DNA of 54,401 bases from Candidatus Methylomirabilota bacterium (GTDB taxonomy: Bacteria; Methylomirabilota; Methylomirabilia; Methylomirabilales; Methylomirabilaceae): the NCBI GenBank assembly GCA_016207095.1, contig JACQQF010000009.1, positions 1-54,401 on the forward strand, given 5' to 3'. The notes under the pieces are model-generated. The model saw only the letters and a list, made by a program, of their open reading frames with translations. It was not told where the DNA came from and searched no databases. Position 1 is the stretch's first letter; the number at the start of each line of letters is the position of its first letter. Below, in pieces: positions 46,782 through 54,182 of the stretch. A program made the position numbers and the translations under genes.

Positions 46782-47957
46782 ATGTCCGATTTGCGGCAAT
46801 TGAGTGAGGTTCCCCACCTCGAGCCGGTGATCAAGGAGTATGAATCGGCTTTTAGGGTTGCCTTGCATCTGCATCGTCCCTCGCGAGCTCGTTCGAAGCC
46901 AAGGGATGACCCCGGCCTTCATGTGCACCTCTTCGCCCTTCCCAGCCGGTTTCCATTGACGGCGTTTATGGGCGAGACTCGGATGTTCATGCTTCCCATG
47001 GCATTCGGCCTCACGTTACGAGAGGGCGCTCGACAGGCGTTGACCCTCCCGAACCGGATGAAAAAGGGGGTGGTGCTGCGCGACGATGAGGGGAATGCGC
47101 TGGCGTTCCTGCACCAACGGAACATCTTCATCCTGCTCGATGTGATTGGCCAGACGAAGGATCTCGCCCCATTGCTTCTGAGAAGGCTTCTGGATCACAG
47201 TCTCGCAATGATGATGGCAGATCTCGCTGCGCAGAGCGGCCTGCATCCGGAGCGTCTCCAACTTATCCTGGTCGGGCAGCGGCGGACGACGGAACTCCAG
47301 GCATCGAGGTGGCAACAGACGCGAAGGGCCTCAGTTATGGGCCAGCTCAAGGAAGGGCGCGGTGGACGGATCGCGGACGAGATAGGTTTTTTGGAGTCCG
47401 AGATCCGATCAACCGAGGAGACGCTCGAGACTGCCTCCCGGCGAATCACCGCGGAAACCCGCCACTTGCAGGCCTGCCGACGCCGGCTCGGACAGCTCCG
47501 CGGGGAACTGGACGAAGGTGGGGCCGATCTCGCCCGCGAGCTGGACCGGCTGTCGGAACATCGCGACGTGGCTGAGGTGACGGGCCTCCCGGCGGGGCTT
47601 CGGATCATCACCCGACATCTACAGGTGGAACATCGTGGGAAGCAGTACGCGCTGGGGAGGTTCCAGGTCGATCTGCTCTACAACGGAGAGATCACGATCC
47701 ACAACCTGACCAACAGGCACGGGTACTATGACCACCCGCACATCTGGAATGGAACGCCCTGTCTGGGCAACGTCAGGGAAGGGCTGGCGAAGTTGATCGG
47801 CGAATTTCAACTCGCGGCTGCGTCCGAGGTCATCGTGGACTTCCTGAAGACGATCAATCATAAGGATTGGCACATCTCCATCGAGCATTGGGGATCAATA
47901 CCGGATGAGGGACGCCCCGCATCCCTCCCCCCTGGCGCCCCAAAACTCGTCCGGTAG
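46782..47957 (+). CDS. Coiled-coil protein with C-terminal E2 (ubiquitin-conjugating)-like domain
   Basis: I place the start at ATG 46782, with AAAGGA five bases upstream; in-frame codons back to 46608 cover the likely promoter region. The 391-residue protein has an unrecognised N-terminal domain (about 1-190), a charged coiled coil (about 195-265) and a C-terminal domain (about 267-370) with E2 features: strands LGRFQVDLLYNGEITIHNL, the flap HPHIWNGTPCLGN, and a following helix. In E2s the HPN...CL stretch carries the catalytic cysteine; here it is Cys327, with HPH at 318-320. The E1-like gene starts 12 bases later and the Ubl gene follows it. Confidence 0.78.
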   Translation: MSDLRQLSEVPHLEPVIKEYESAFRVALHLHRPSRARSKPRDDPGLHVHLFALPSRFPLTAFMGETRMFMLPMAFGLTLREGARQALTLPNRMKKGVVLRDDEGNALAFLHQRNIFILLDVIGQTKDLAPLLLRRLLDHSLAMMMADLAAQSGLHPERLQLILVGQRRTTELQASRWQQTRRASVMGQLKEGRGGRIADEIGFLESEIRSTEETLETASRRITAETRHLQACRRRLGQLRGELDEGGADLARELDRLSEHRDVAEVTGLPAGLRIITRHLQVEHRGKQYALGRFQVDLLYNGEITIHNLTNRHGYYDHPHIWNGTPCLGNVREGLAKLIGEFQLAAASEVIVDFLKTINHKDWHISIEHWGSIPDEGRPASLPPGAPKLVR

Positions 47958-47969
47958 GGACCGAAGACC

Positions 47970-48617
47970 ATGGATCTCTCGCGACAAATCGACCTGGTGG
48001 AACCGGAGGCCCTCGAGATCCCGGTGACCATGATCGGTTGCGGGGGGATCGGCTCCTTTTCCGCGCTGGCGCTGGCGAAGATGGGGTGCGTTCATCTGAC
48101 CGTCTACGATGACGATCGGGTGGAAGAGCACAACATCCCGAATCAGCTCTACCGGCTCGGCGATGTCGGCCAATTGAAGGTCATCTGCCTGGCCGAGATT
48201 ATCAAGGACTTCACTGGGACTGGCGTCGACGCGCGACCGGAGCGCGTGCAAGGCCAGCGGCTCCAGGGGATCGTCGTCTCAGGCGTGGACAGCATGGAGG
48301 CAAGGCGGCGTATCTGGGACCGATCGATCCGGTACAAGGCCGGCGTCACGGCCTACATCGACGCCAGGATGGGCGCCGAGGTAGCCAGGATTTACACCGT
48401 CCGGCCCGTGGATCCTGACCACGTCCGGTTGTACGAACGGACGCTCTACTCCGACGACGACGCGATGCAGGTTCCATGCACTGCCCAAGCGATCGTCTAC
48501 AACAGCTTCGGGATCGCCGGTCTTGTGGCAGGAGAGGTGAAGCGGGTCGCGATGGGCGAGGCGTGTCCATTCGAGATCATTTTCGATCAGAGAACGCTCA
48601 CCTTCCTCACCGCCTAG
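47970..48617 (+). CDS. ThiF/E1-like ubiquitin-activating-type enzyme
   Basis: A 215-residue single-domain E1-like protein. Nucleotide loop IGCGGIGSFSALALAKMG (about residues 22-39), then VYDDDRVEEHNIPNQLYR (about 45-62), which holds the acidic residue and the Asn/Gln/Arg set that bind ATP and magnesium. A candidate catalytic cysteine is Cys170 in MQVPCTAQAIVYNSFG. No zinc CxxC pairs and no rhodanese domain, unlike MoeB. It should adenylate the C-terminus of the small Ubl at 48772. The TAG stop (48615-48617) is the first three bases of an inverted-repeat element. Confidence 0.85.
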   Translation: MDLSRQIDLVEPEALEIPVTMIGCGGIGSFSALALAKMGCVHLTVYDDDRVEEHNIPNQLYRLGDVGQLKVICLAEIIKDFTGTGVDARPERVQGQRLQGIVVSGVDSMEARRRIWDRSIRYKAGVTAYIDARMGAEVARIYTVRPVDPDHVRLYERTLYSDDDAMQVPCTAQAIVYNSFGIAGLVAGEVKRVAMGEACPFEIIFDQRTLTFLTA

Positions 48618-48712
48618 TGCCGTTCCAACCGTTTGGGCAAAAGAATATTTGTTGGCGATTAGGCGAGAAGAGTTGGAACGGCATTAGCCGCAACAAGTTG
48701 GAACGGCACTAG
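48614..48712. repeat. Inverted-repeat element, family B, plus an adjoining extra end
   Basis: CTAGTGCCGTTCCAAC ... GTTGGAACGGCATTAG ... GTTGGAACGGCACTAG, the same layout as 25501-25599, including the doubled right end. Directly after it, sharing CTAG, comes CTAGTGCCGCACCAACTATT (to about 48728), a solitary left end that resembles another copy. The E1-like stop codon is inside the left end. The element separates the E1-like and Ubl genes. Confidence 0.9.
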
Positions 48713-48771
48713 TGCCGCACCAACTATTTCCCGTCACCGGGTGAACGCCCCGGAAGAAAAGGAGAGATGCG

Positions 48772-49008
48772 ATGACACTCGGAACCACGCAAGAGCAAGA
48801 GACCATCGTCGTGAAGGTCGTCACGCTTGGCAAGAGCACGCAGGAAGTCCGGCGGGACAGCCCCTTCAATCTGGACAGCCTTCTGAAAGAGCTGGGGGTG
48901 AACGGGGGTCTGGAGATACGGGTCAACGGCCAAACGGTGGAGCGAACCCGCCGTCTCGCGCACGGCGACACCGTCCTGATGGTCCCGAAGATCAAGGGGG
49001 GCCGGTAA
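48772..49008 (+). CDS. Small ubiquitin-like (ThiS/MoaD-type beta-grasp) protein ending in Gly-Gly-Arg
   Basis: A 78-residue protein. Strand-turn-strand IVVKVVTLGKSTQEVRR, helix DSPFNLDSLLKELGV and strand GLEIRVNGQTVERTRRLAHG with GDTVLMVPKIKGGR fit the ThiS/MoaD/ubiquitin fold. The end is Gly-Gly-Arg and not the exposed Gly-Gly of ThiS/MoaD. So either the arginine is removed, or conjugation uses a trimmed form, or the last residue blocks activity. AAGGAGA stands six bases before ATG. It is most likely the substrate of the adjacent E1-like and E2-like proteins; sulfur-carrier function is the alternative. Confidence 0.82.
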   Translation: MTLGTTQEQETIVVKVVTLGKSTQEVRRDSPFNLDSLLKELGVNGGLEIRVNGQTVERTRRLAHGDTVLMVPKIKGGR

Positions 49009-49089
49009 GGCGAGACCCTCACCCCACTCCCTCTCGCGGCCTGTTTTCGCTGGACCAGGCCCGAAAGAGAGCAGCCTGAGGATCGGGCC

Positions 49090-49482
49090 TCATCTGATCT
49101 GGACGATCACCTTCCGTTCCCGCGGGCCGTCGAACTCCACCAACATCAGGCTCTGCCAGGTGCCCAGGAGGAGTGTGCCGTTCTTGACGGGCACCATCTC
49201 GCTTGGGCCGATGATGGCCGCCTTGATGTGGGCCGCCGCGTTGTCATCGATACGATCGTGCCGCCAGATCCCCTCTGGGATCAGCTTTGCGAGGGCGTCC
49301 TGGAGGTCCTCGCCGATATTAGGGTCGGCGTTCTCGTTGACCGTGACGGCCGCGGTTGAGTGCGGGATGAAGACACAACACAGCCCCTCTTGCGTGGCGG
49401 CCCGCTCCACGATCTCCCGAACGTTCGGGGTGATGTCGATCACCTGAAACTTTCGCTTCGTTTTGACGAAGAACTCTTCCAT
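49090..49482 (-). CDS. yjbQ: YjbQ-family protein (UPF0047)
   Basis: A 130-residue beta-rich protein: GLCCVFIPHSTAAVTVNENADPNI (about residues 33-56) and the later HIKAAIIGPSEMVPVKNGTL with LGTWQSLMLVEFDGPRERKV are the standard family signatures. Some members rescue thiamine phosphate synthase mutants, so the family carries that name, but the physiological role is unclear. It is convergent with the Ubl gene, ending 80 bases from it, and is not likely to be part of that system. Confidence 0.92.
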   Translation of the reverse strand: MEEFFVKTKRKFQVIDITPNVREIVERAATQEGLCCVFIPHSTAAVTVNENADPNIGEDLQDALAKLIPEGIWRHDRIDDNAAAHIKAAIIGPSEMVPVKNGTLLLGTWQSLMLVEFDGPRERKVIVQIR

Positions 49483-49512
49483 CCTCTCCCCTGATGGCGT
49501 CGCGGATCCCGT

Positions 49513-50352
49513 TCACCCGCTTCCCCTACTCCCGTCTCTCGCCGCGATCGCCAGCCGTTCGAACTCCGCCTCCGGCAGCGACGGCCTACCCAGGCTGCTT
49601 GTGCGCAAGCCGGGGGCGCCATGATAGTCGGAGCCCCCGGCCGCCAACATCCCATAGCGCAGCCGCATCCGCTCATACCGGAAAATCGCGTCGGCATCGT
49701 GATCCGGGTGGTGCACCTCCAGTCCCATCAGCCCCTGCTCCACCAGGCGGGGGATCATCTCGTCGCGGCGATACACCCCGGGATGCGCGAGGGACGGGAC
49801 ACCGCCGGCCCGCTTGATCGCCGACATCACCTCGGCCGCCGGGATTCTGGCGCGCTCGACGTGCGCCGGCTTCCCCGCCGTAAGGTACCGGTCGAACGCC
49901 TCTTGCACCGAGCTTACATATCCGCGCCTCACCATCGCCTGCGCGAGGTGAGGCCGGCCGACCGAGGCGCCGGGGGCATGCTTCAAGATCTCCTCAGCGT
50001 CAAGTGGGAGGCCAAGCGACCAGAGCTTATCAATCATCCGGCGGATCCGCTCGATCCGGTCATCACGGGAGACGGCCAGAAACTCGGTGAGTCGAGCGTC
50101 GTCAGGATGGATGAAGTGCCCGAGGATATGAACCTCCAGGTCATCCACATAGGCGGTCACCTCGACACCCGGGACGATCTCGAGGCCCACCCGCGCCCCC
50201 TCAGCCATCGCCGACGGGATGCCCGCCAGCGTGTCATGATCGGTCACGGCCAGGACCGAGACACCGCGCGCCTTCGCGAGGCGCACGAGCTCCTGGGGGA
50301 GCAACGCCCCGTCGGAGGTGGTCGTGTGGGCGTGCAGATCAATGACGCGCAT
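49513..50352 (-). CDS. PHP-domain metal-dependent phosphoesterase (TrpH/YciV, RNase AM-like)
   Basis: A 279-residue PHP-family hydrolase. Metal motifs: RVIDLHAHTTTSDGALLP (residues 2-19), VTDHDTLAG (about 37-45), VPGVEVTAY, HILGHFIH and SDYHGAPGLR near the C-terminus. Bacterial homologues act as 5'-3' exoribonuclease RNase AM or as 3',5'-nucleotide bisphosphate phosphatases. The ATG at 50350-50352 gives the family's N-terminus; upstream in-frame codons overlap fdhD. It begins 16 bases after the fdhD stop. Confidence 0.9.
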   Translation of the reverse strand: MRVIDLHAHTTTSDGALLPQELVRLAKARGVSVLAVTDHDTLAGIPSAMAEGARVGLEIVPGVEVTAYVDDLEVHILGHFIHPDDARLTEFLAVSRDDRIERIRRMIDKLWSLGLPLDAEEILKHAPGASVGRPHLAQAMVRRGYVSSVQEAFDRYLTAGKPAHVERARIPAAEVMSAIKRAGGVPSLAHPGVYRRDEMIPRLVEQGLMGLEVHHPDHDADAIFRYERMRLRYGMLAAGGSDYHGAPGLRTSSLGRPSLPEAEFERLAIAARDGSRGSG

Positions 50353-50368
50353 CAGGTCAGCCCGGCGA

Positions 50369-51151
50369 TCATGAGCGAGGGAGATTACTGGCCTCCGACT
50401 GCTGCGCGACCAGACGCTCGGGGTGGGCATAGACATTAAACCCCTCCCCCCGGACGTACCCGATGACGGTGATGCCAAAGCGCTTGGCCGCCTGGATCGC
50501 CAGGCTGGTGGGCGAGGTCCGAGAGATGACGAACGGGGTCCGCATGTGAGCCCCCTTCCGAAGCATCTCGGATGAGATGCGGCCGGTGGAGAGGAGGATA
50601 TTGCCGGCTGTTGAAATGCCTCGGAGGAGCGCCTCGCCGAGGATCTTGTCAAGGGCGTTGTGGCGCCCAACGTCCTCGGCGACCAGCAGCAGTTTCTCCC
50701 CATCGCTCATGGCCGCAGCGTGAATCCCCCGTGACTCCCGATACAGGCGAGCCTCGGCATAGAGCTGCTTCATCAAGACAAAGGCCTGCTCCGGGTGCAG
50801 TGTCGCCTCCTTCGGAAAGGCCTTGAACCCTTCCATCGGCATTCCAAAGGTGATGCCCCCTGTGCAACCGGAGGTGAAGATGCGACGACGAGGCGGGATA
50901 AAGGCCTTCGTGAGCCGGACATCCGCCACCGCCTCCTCGGGAAAGACCTCCAGTGTCTTAATTTCATCGAGACCCTCGATGACCCCCTCAAAGCTTAAGA
51001 ATCCCAGGACCAGACAATCGACCTTGATCGGCGTGCATTGCAGCGTCGCCAGCTCGGTCCCGTTCACGAAGATGGTGATTGACTGCTCCGCGACCACCGG
51101 AAGGTCGAGGGTCTCAAAGGAGCCGCCACGATATCGAACGATCCGATGCAT
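50369..51151 (-). CDS. fdhD: Formate dehydrogenase sulfurtransferase-like protein FdhD
   Basis: A 260-residue protein that in E. coli passes sulfur from IscS to the molybdenum cofactor of formate dehydrogenase. Motifs: VNGTELATLQCTPIKVDCLVLGFL, AAMSDGEKLLLVAEDVGRHNALDKILG and LLSTGRISSEMLRKG are strongly conserved. The flexible loop that is CxxC in E. coli reads SGCTGG here, with one cysteine. I use ATG 51149-51151, which has GAGAGAA upstream; ATG at 51181 is possible. A cofactor-bearing formate dehydrogenase should exist elsewhere in the genome. Confidence 0.92.
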   Translation of the reverse strand: MHRIVRYRGGSFETLDLPVVAEQSITIFVNGTELATLQCTPIKVDCLVLGFLSFEGVIEGLDEIKTLEVFPEEAVADVRLTKAFIPPRRRIFTSGCTGGITFGMPMEGFKAFPKEATLHPEQAFVLMKQLYAEARLYRESRGIHAAAMSDGEKLLLVAEDVGRHNALDKILGEALLRGISTAGNILLSTGRISSEMLRKGAHMRTPFVISRTSPTSLAIQAAKRFGITVIGYVRGEGFNVYAHPERLVAQQSEASNLPRS

Positions 51152-51158
51152 GGTTCTC

Positions 51159-51323
51159 TCAACGCCCCATGGGACCCACATGGTCCCAGACGCTCACTCG
51201 ATTCCTTCCTTCACTCCCTTCGGCTCGGAAGGTGTCGTGCGTGACCTTCACGATCGCCTCTCCCACCTCGGGATAGAACAGATCGACCGGGCACGTGACG
51301 AAGAGGGATGCTGTCAGCGACAC
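51159..51323 (-). pseudogene. Remnant of the N-terminus of a LutA/GlcF-type iron-sulfur oxidoreductase
   Basis: Reading from GTG 51323, the frame gives VSLTASLFVTCPVDLFYPEV then GEAIVKV, which matches the opening of LutA/YkgE-type proteins (SLFVTCLVDLFYPEVGEA as I remember it). After about 25 residues the match stops (THDTFRAEGSEGRNR...) and the frame closes at 51159. None of the cysteine-rich CCG domains follow. I read it as a truncated gene left between the cupin and fdhD genes. Confidence 0.6.
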
Positions 51324-51350
51324 GATGCACTCCGAGAGGACGCCGGAGGG

Positions 51351-51686
51351 CTAATGGCCCTTGTCCTTGGGAAAGGGCGGCGCAAGAACCACAAGCAGGA
51401 CCAGCGAGCTGGAACCTGGATTCTCAACTCCATGCTCCACGGATGCCGGGGCCAGGACCGCCGAACCGGCTGACAGCTCTCGTTCCTCAGGTCCGATCCT
51501 GAAGCGGCCCGTCCCTTCAATGACGTAGTAAATCTTATCCGACGTCTCATGGACATGGGGCTTCTGGACCTGGCCAGGCAAGAGGCAGTAGAGGTCGGCC
51601 ATGGACCGCTCGGTCCTGAAGAGCCCGACCTTCTGTGCCTTCTCGGGCGAGAAGCGCTTCAATGCGGCCGCCTCGACCCACTCCAT
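51351..51686 (-). CDS. Small cupin-domain protein
   Basis: A 111-residue single cupin. Motif 1 is PHVHETSDKIYYVIEGTGRF (about residues 43-62), which has the metal-binding HxH and Glu spacing; motif 2 is PASVEHGVENPGSS (about 80-93), with the last histidine. It could be a metal-dependent isomerase, dioxygenase or sensor; the substrate is unknown. GGGAGG stands five bases before ATG 51684-51686; a TTG one codon upstream is also in frame. Confidence 0.8.
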   Translation of the reverse strand: MEWVEAAALKRFSPEKAQKVGLFRTERSMADLYCLLPGQVQKPHVHETSDKIYYVIEGTGRFRIGPEERELSAGSAVLAPASVEHGVENPGSSSLVLLVVLAPPFPKDKGH

Positions 51687-51710
51687 CAAGCCCTCCCTAC
51701 CCCGTTCTCC

Positions 51711-51752
51711 GGGGGCCAGAAACGCTGCCAGGAGAAGTTAATTGGACCGGCA
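51711..51752. repeat. Partial, decayed family A element end next to nuoI
   Basis: GGGGGCCAGAAACGCTGCCA then GGAGAAGTTAATTGGACCGGCA aligns with the right end of the family A elements (GGGGGCCAGCAACGCCGCTA then GGCGAAGTTAGTTGGAACGGCAC). Only the right end is left. It lies six bases beyond the nuoI stop, again at the 3' end of a gene. Confidence 0.75.
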
Positions 51753-51757
51753 ATCGA

Positions 51758-52219
51758 CTACCAATCGGGGTGCAGATCCGGCCGCTGCTTCAGCGCGTCT
51801 TTCAAGGAGGTCGAGAGGCGCTCCTTTCCATAGATGAAGTCAGCCCGATTGTAGGAGGCAATCTCATACTCCTTTCCCAACACAATCGCCTCCTCCGGGC
51901 AGGCCTCCTCACAGTAGCCGCAAAAGATGCAGCGGAGCATGTGAATCTTGTAGATCTTCGCGTACCGCTCTCCCCGGGAATGCCGCTCCTGCTCGGTATT
52001 CTCGGCCGGCTCGATGTAGATCGCGTCGGCGGGGCAGGCGACGGCGCACAGTTCGCAGCCCACGCACCGTTCCATCCCATCCTCGTTCACGACGAGCATA
52101 TGCAGGCCACGATAGCGGGGGGCGAGGGGAAGGCGCTCCTCTGGATACGAGACCGTTACAGGCTTACGAAAGATGTGTTTGAAGGTGGTCGCCATCCCTT
52201 TAAGGATCTCAATGATCAT
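51758..52219 (-). CDS. nuoI: NADH-quinone oxidoreductase subunit I
   Basis: A 153-residue complex I subunit carrying clusters N6a and N6b. Two ferredoxin motifs: CVGCELCAVACPADAI (about residues 52-67) and CIFCGYCEEACPEEAI (about 96-111). The N-terminal helix (MIIEILKGMATTFKHIFRKP) and RYRGLHMLVVNEDGMERC are typical. Other complex I genes are missing around it, except nuoB at 53629, with two redox selenoprotein genes between. It begins 11 bases after the selenoprotein gene ends. Confidence 0.94.
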   Translation of the reverse strand: MIIEILKGMATTFKHIFRKPVTVSYPEERLPLAPRYRGLHMLVVNEDGMERCVGCELCAVACPADAIYIEPAENTEQERHSRGERYAKIYKIHMLRCIFCGYCEEACPEEAIVLGKEYEIASYNRADFIYGKERLSTSLKDALKQRPDLHPDW

Positions 52220-52230
52220 AGACTACATCC

Positions 52231-52917
52231 TCACGTGCCCCCGCTTTCAGGGTAGCGCATCTCACGGATCTTTCCCGGATCGGGCGGGCCCAGGAACAGA
52301 CCCAAGGCGTCACGTAACACCTTGCGCTGCAATGTATCCTGTCCCGGGCCCCCCAAGCTGCAGCCCAGCCTGAATCCGACCGGATAGAGCGCCCTCGGTG
52401 GCCGCATCAGCGCCGATTCCTCGGGGACCACGGTAATGAGCACCGTCGGAAGTCCCCGCATCTCAATCTCTCGCTGGGCCGACACGACCGCGCGGTGGCA
52501 GACCGGTCATCCTGCTGTCAGCACCACGAGGTCCGCCTTCGACCGCTCAATGGCATCGGCCACCTGAGGGGCCGTGACCTCGTAGGTCTCTTTCAGATTG
52601 AGGCTGTAGCCGAATCCGACGTGCTTGTCGCCCAGTCCACCGATCAGTCCCTCCTGCCGAAGCTCCCGCAGGCGATCGATCGGGAAGACACAGTTGATAT
52701 CCCGGTCGGCATCCGCATGGTCATAGTGGCTGTGCGTGACCATTAGCTCGGCGCCCTTTACGTCGCCAGGCACTACCCTCAGGCTGTTGTCCCCCTCAGG
52801 GCTGAACGACTCCTGGCTCTTCAGGTGGATGCCCGCGTTCGAGACAAGGGCCACCAGCGACTCCGAGAGTTTTCCCTCGAAGGGCGCAAACGGGACGCAC
52901 CGCCGGGACATACCCAT
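52231..52917 (-). CDS. PrdB/GrdB-like redox protein with probable selenocysteine (TGA at 52507-52509)
   Basis: Read through one in-frame TGA, this is a 228-residue protein of the glycine/betaine/sarcosine/D-proline reductase selenoprotein B family. Before the TGA: VTHSHYDHADADRDINCVFP, IDRLRELRQEGLIGGLGDKH and ADLVVLTAG; after it: PVCHRAVVSAQREIEMRGLP and TVLITVVPEE. The TGA is codon 137 and makes the motif U-Pro-Val-Cys, a Sec-x-x-Cys redox pair. D-proline and glycine reductases use this type of subunit; no other reductase subunits are nearby, so the substrate is unknown. Start could also be GTG 52923 or ATG 52911. Confidence 0.8.
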
Positions 52918-53039
52918 GCCCACACATGCTCCAGGCTAGATAAGACAGCTCGCGCTAACCGTGCCGGCTCGCAACTCGCGAACCACACAGCCGTTACCTC
53001 GCCGACTGATCAAATGCGGCACGCCAAGTATATCAGAGG

Positions 53040-53510
53040 TCAGAGCTTCCTGACGATGGCCAGCAGCTCCTCGTTGTCCGGCTGCTGGCGCAGCTCATAG
53101 AACTTGATCGTCTTCAGGTTGCCCTGCTTATCGATGATGAACACCGCCCGCTGGGGGAATCCTTCCTCTCGAAGAACACCGTACTTCAAGGAGACCTGCC
53201 CGTGAGGCCAGAAATCACTCAGCAGCGGGTATCCCAAACCGCCGCACTTTTCGGAGAACGCCGCCAGGGTAAACAGACTGTCTGTGCTGATCCCCAGAAC
53301 CTGGGTATTGTAATCCGCGAACTTCTGCATATCAGCATTGTACGCGGACAGTTCCGCTTGTCAGACCGGGGTGAAGGCCAAAGGAAAGAACGCCAGCATG
53401 ACGTTCTGTTTTCCCTTGAAACTCGAGAGGCTGACCTCGTTCTTCTTGGCATCCTTCAGGGTGAAGTCCGGCGCCGCCTCTCCAACCTTGAGCTGATGAA
53501 TCATGCGCAT
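53040..53510 (-). CDS. Peroxiredoxin with probable selenocysteine at the peroxidatic site (TGA at 53361-53363)
   Basis: A 156-residue AhpC/Bcp-type peroxiredoxin when read through one TGA. Before the TGA: VGEAAPDFTLKDAKKNEVSL, NVMLAFFPLAFTPV; after it: QAELSAYNADMQKFADYNTQ, VLGISTDSLFTLAAFSEKCG, and the conserved Arg region FPQRAVFIIDKQG. The TGA (codon 50) replaces the peroxidatic cysteine of the TPxC motif. Cys89 may be resolving. AAGGAGG lies six bases before ATG 53508-53510. A 5-bp hairpin (53344-53357) follows the TGA closely. Confidence 0.85.
53344..53357 (-). promoter_or_regulatory. Short hairpin just after the TGA of the peroxiredoxin gene
   Basis: On the minus strand GCGGA-ACTG-TCCGC, perfect five-base stem and four-base loop, beginning three bases after the TGA. 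This is closer to the TGA than the usual SECIS loop distance. A second, longer pairing, TCCGCG with a CGCGGA further downstream, could place a loop at a better distance. Either might be the SECIS; neither was computed. Confidence 0.3.
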
Positions 53511-53628
53511 CCTCGTCCTCCTTTCGCTCGGCCGAAGCCGATTCGAAAACCCTTATCAGTATCGCTCCATCAACGCCTTCACGATCACACAACAATGGGG
53601 TCCTTCCTGCACCTTGCCTGCTCCTGGC

Positions 53629-54168
53629 CTATTTCCTCGACCGCCACGGGACATGAAACAGTCCTCGCCGGCTCGGCCGCTCCTTCATGATTTTCTCCTG
53701 AAGCAACATGATCCCGTGGATCAGTTGCTCCGGCCTGGGCGGGCAGCCGGGAACGTAGACATCCACCGGAACAATCTCGTCCACCCCCTGCACGATGGTA
53801 TAGGTGTTGAATATCCCGCCACAAGAGGCACACGCGCCCATCGCGATGACCCACTTCGGGTCAGGCATCTGATCGTAGATTCTCCTGAGGACCGGGGCCA
53901 TCTTGCGGCTTACGCGCCCGGCCACGATCATCAGATCAGCCTGACGCGGCGACCCTCGAAAGACCTCGGCCCCAAACCGGGCAAGATCGAAGCGCGACGC
54001 ACCCGTCGCCATCATCTCGATGGCACAGCAGGCAAGGCCGAAGCTCGCCGGCCAGATGGACGATTTCCGCGCCCAATTGACCAGGCTGTCGAGGGTCGAG
54101 AGAAGAAGACCGCGCTCGAGCTCCGCTTCCTCTGCAGGCGTGACCTGCGCGTCAACCTCTGTCGTCAC
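53629..54168 (-). CDS. nuoB: NADH-quinone oxidoreductase subunit B
   Basis: A 179-residue complex I subunit that binds cluster N2, next to the quinone site. The paired cysteines are in [14 protein letters not shown] (about residues 45-58), the third in GACASCGG (about 110) and the fourth in [12 protein letters not shown] (about 138). [20 protein letters not shown] is a good family match. The start is GTG (54166-54168), with GAGGAG about nine bases upstream. nuoI lies 1.4 kb downstream, and the rest of the complex is not in the window. Confidence 0.95.
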   Translation of the reverse strand: MTTEVDAQVTPAEEAELERGLLLSTLDSLVNWARKSSIWPASFGLACCAIEMMATGASRFDLARFGAEVFRGSPRQADLMIVAGRVSRKMAPVLRRIYDQMPDPKWVIAMGACASCGGIFNTYTIVQGVDEIVPVDVYVPGCPPRPEQLIHGIMLLQEKIMKERPSRRGLFHVPWRSRK

Positions 54169-54182
54169 GTGATAGCGCTCCT

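Noticed and set aside
49090-49482. YjbQ as part of the ubiquitin-like system
   Set aside because: It is on the opposite strand, convergent, and belongs to a widespread family found in many contexts.
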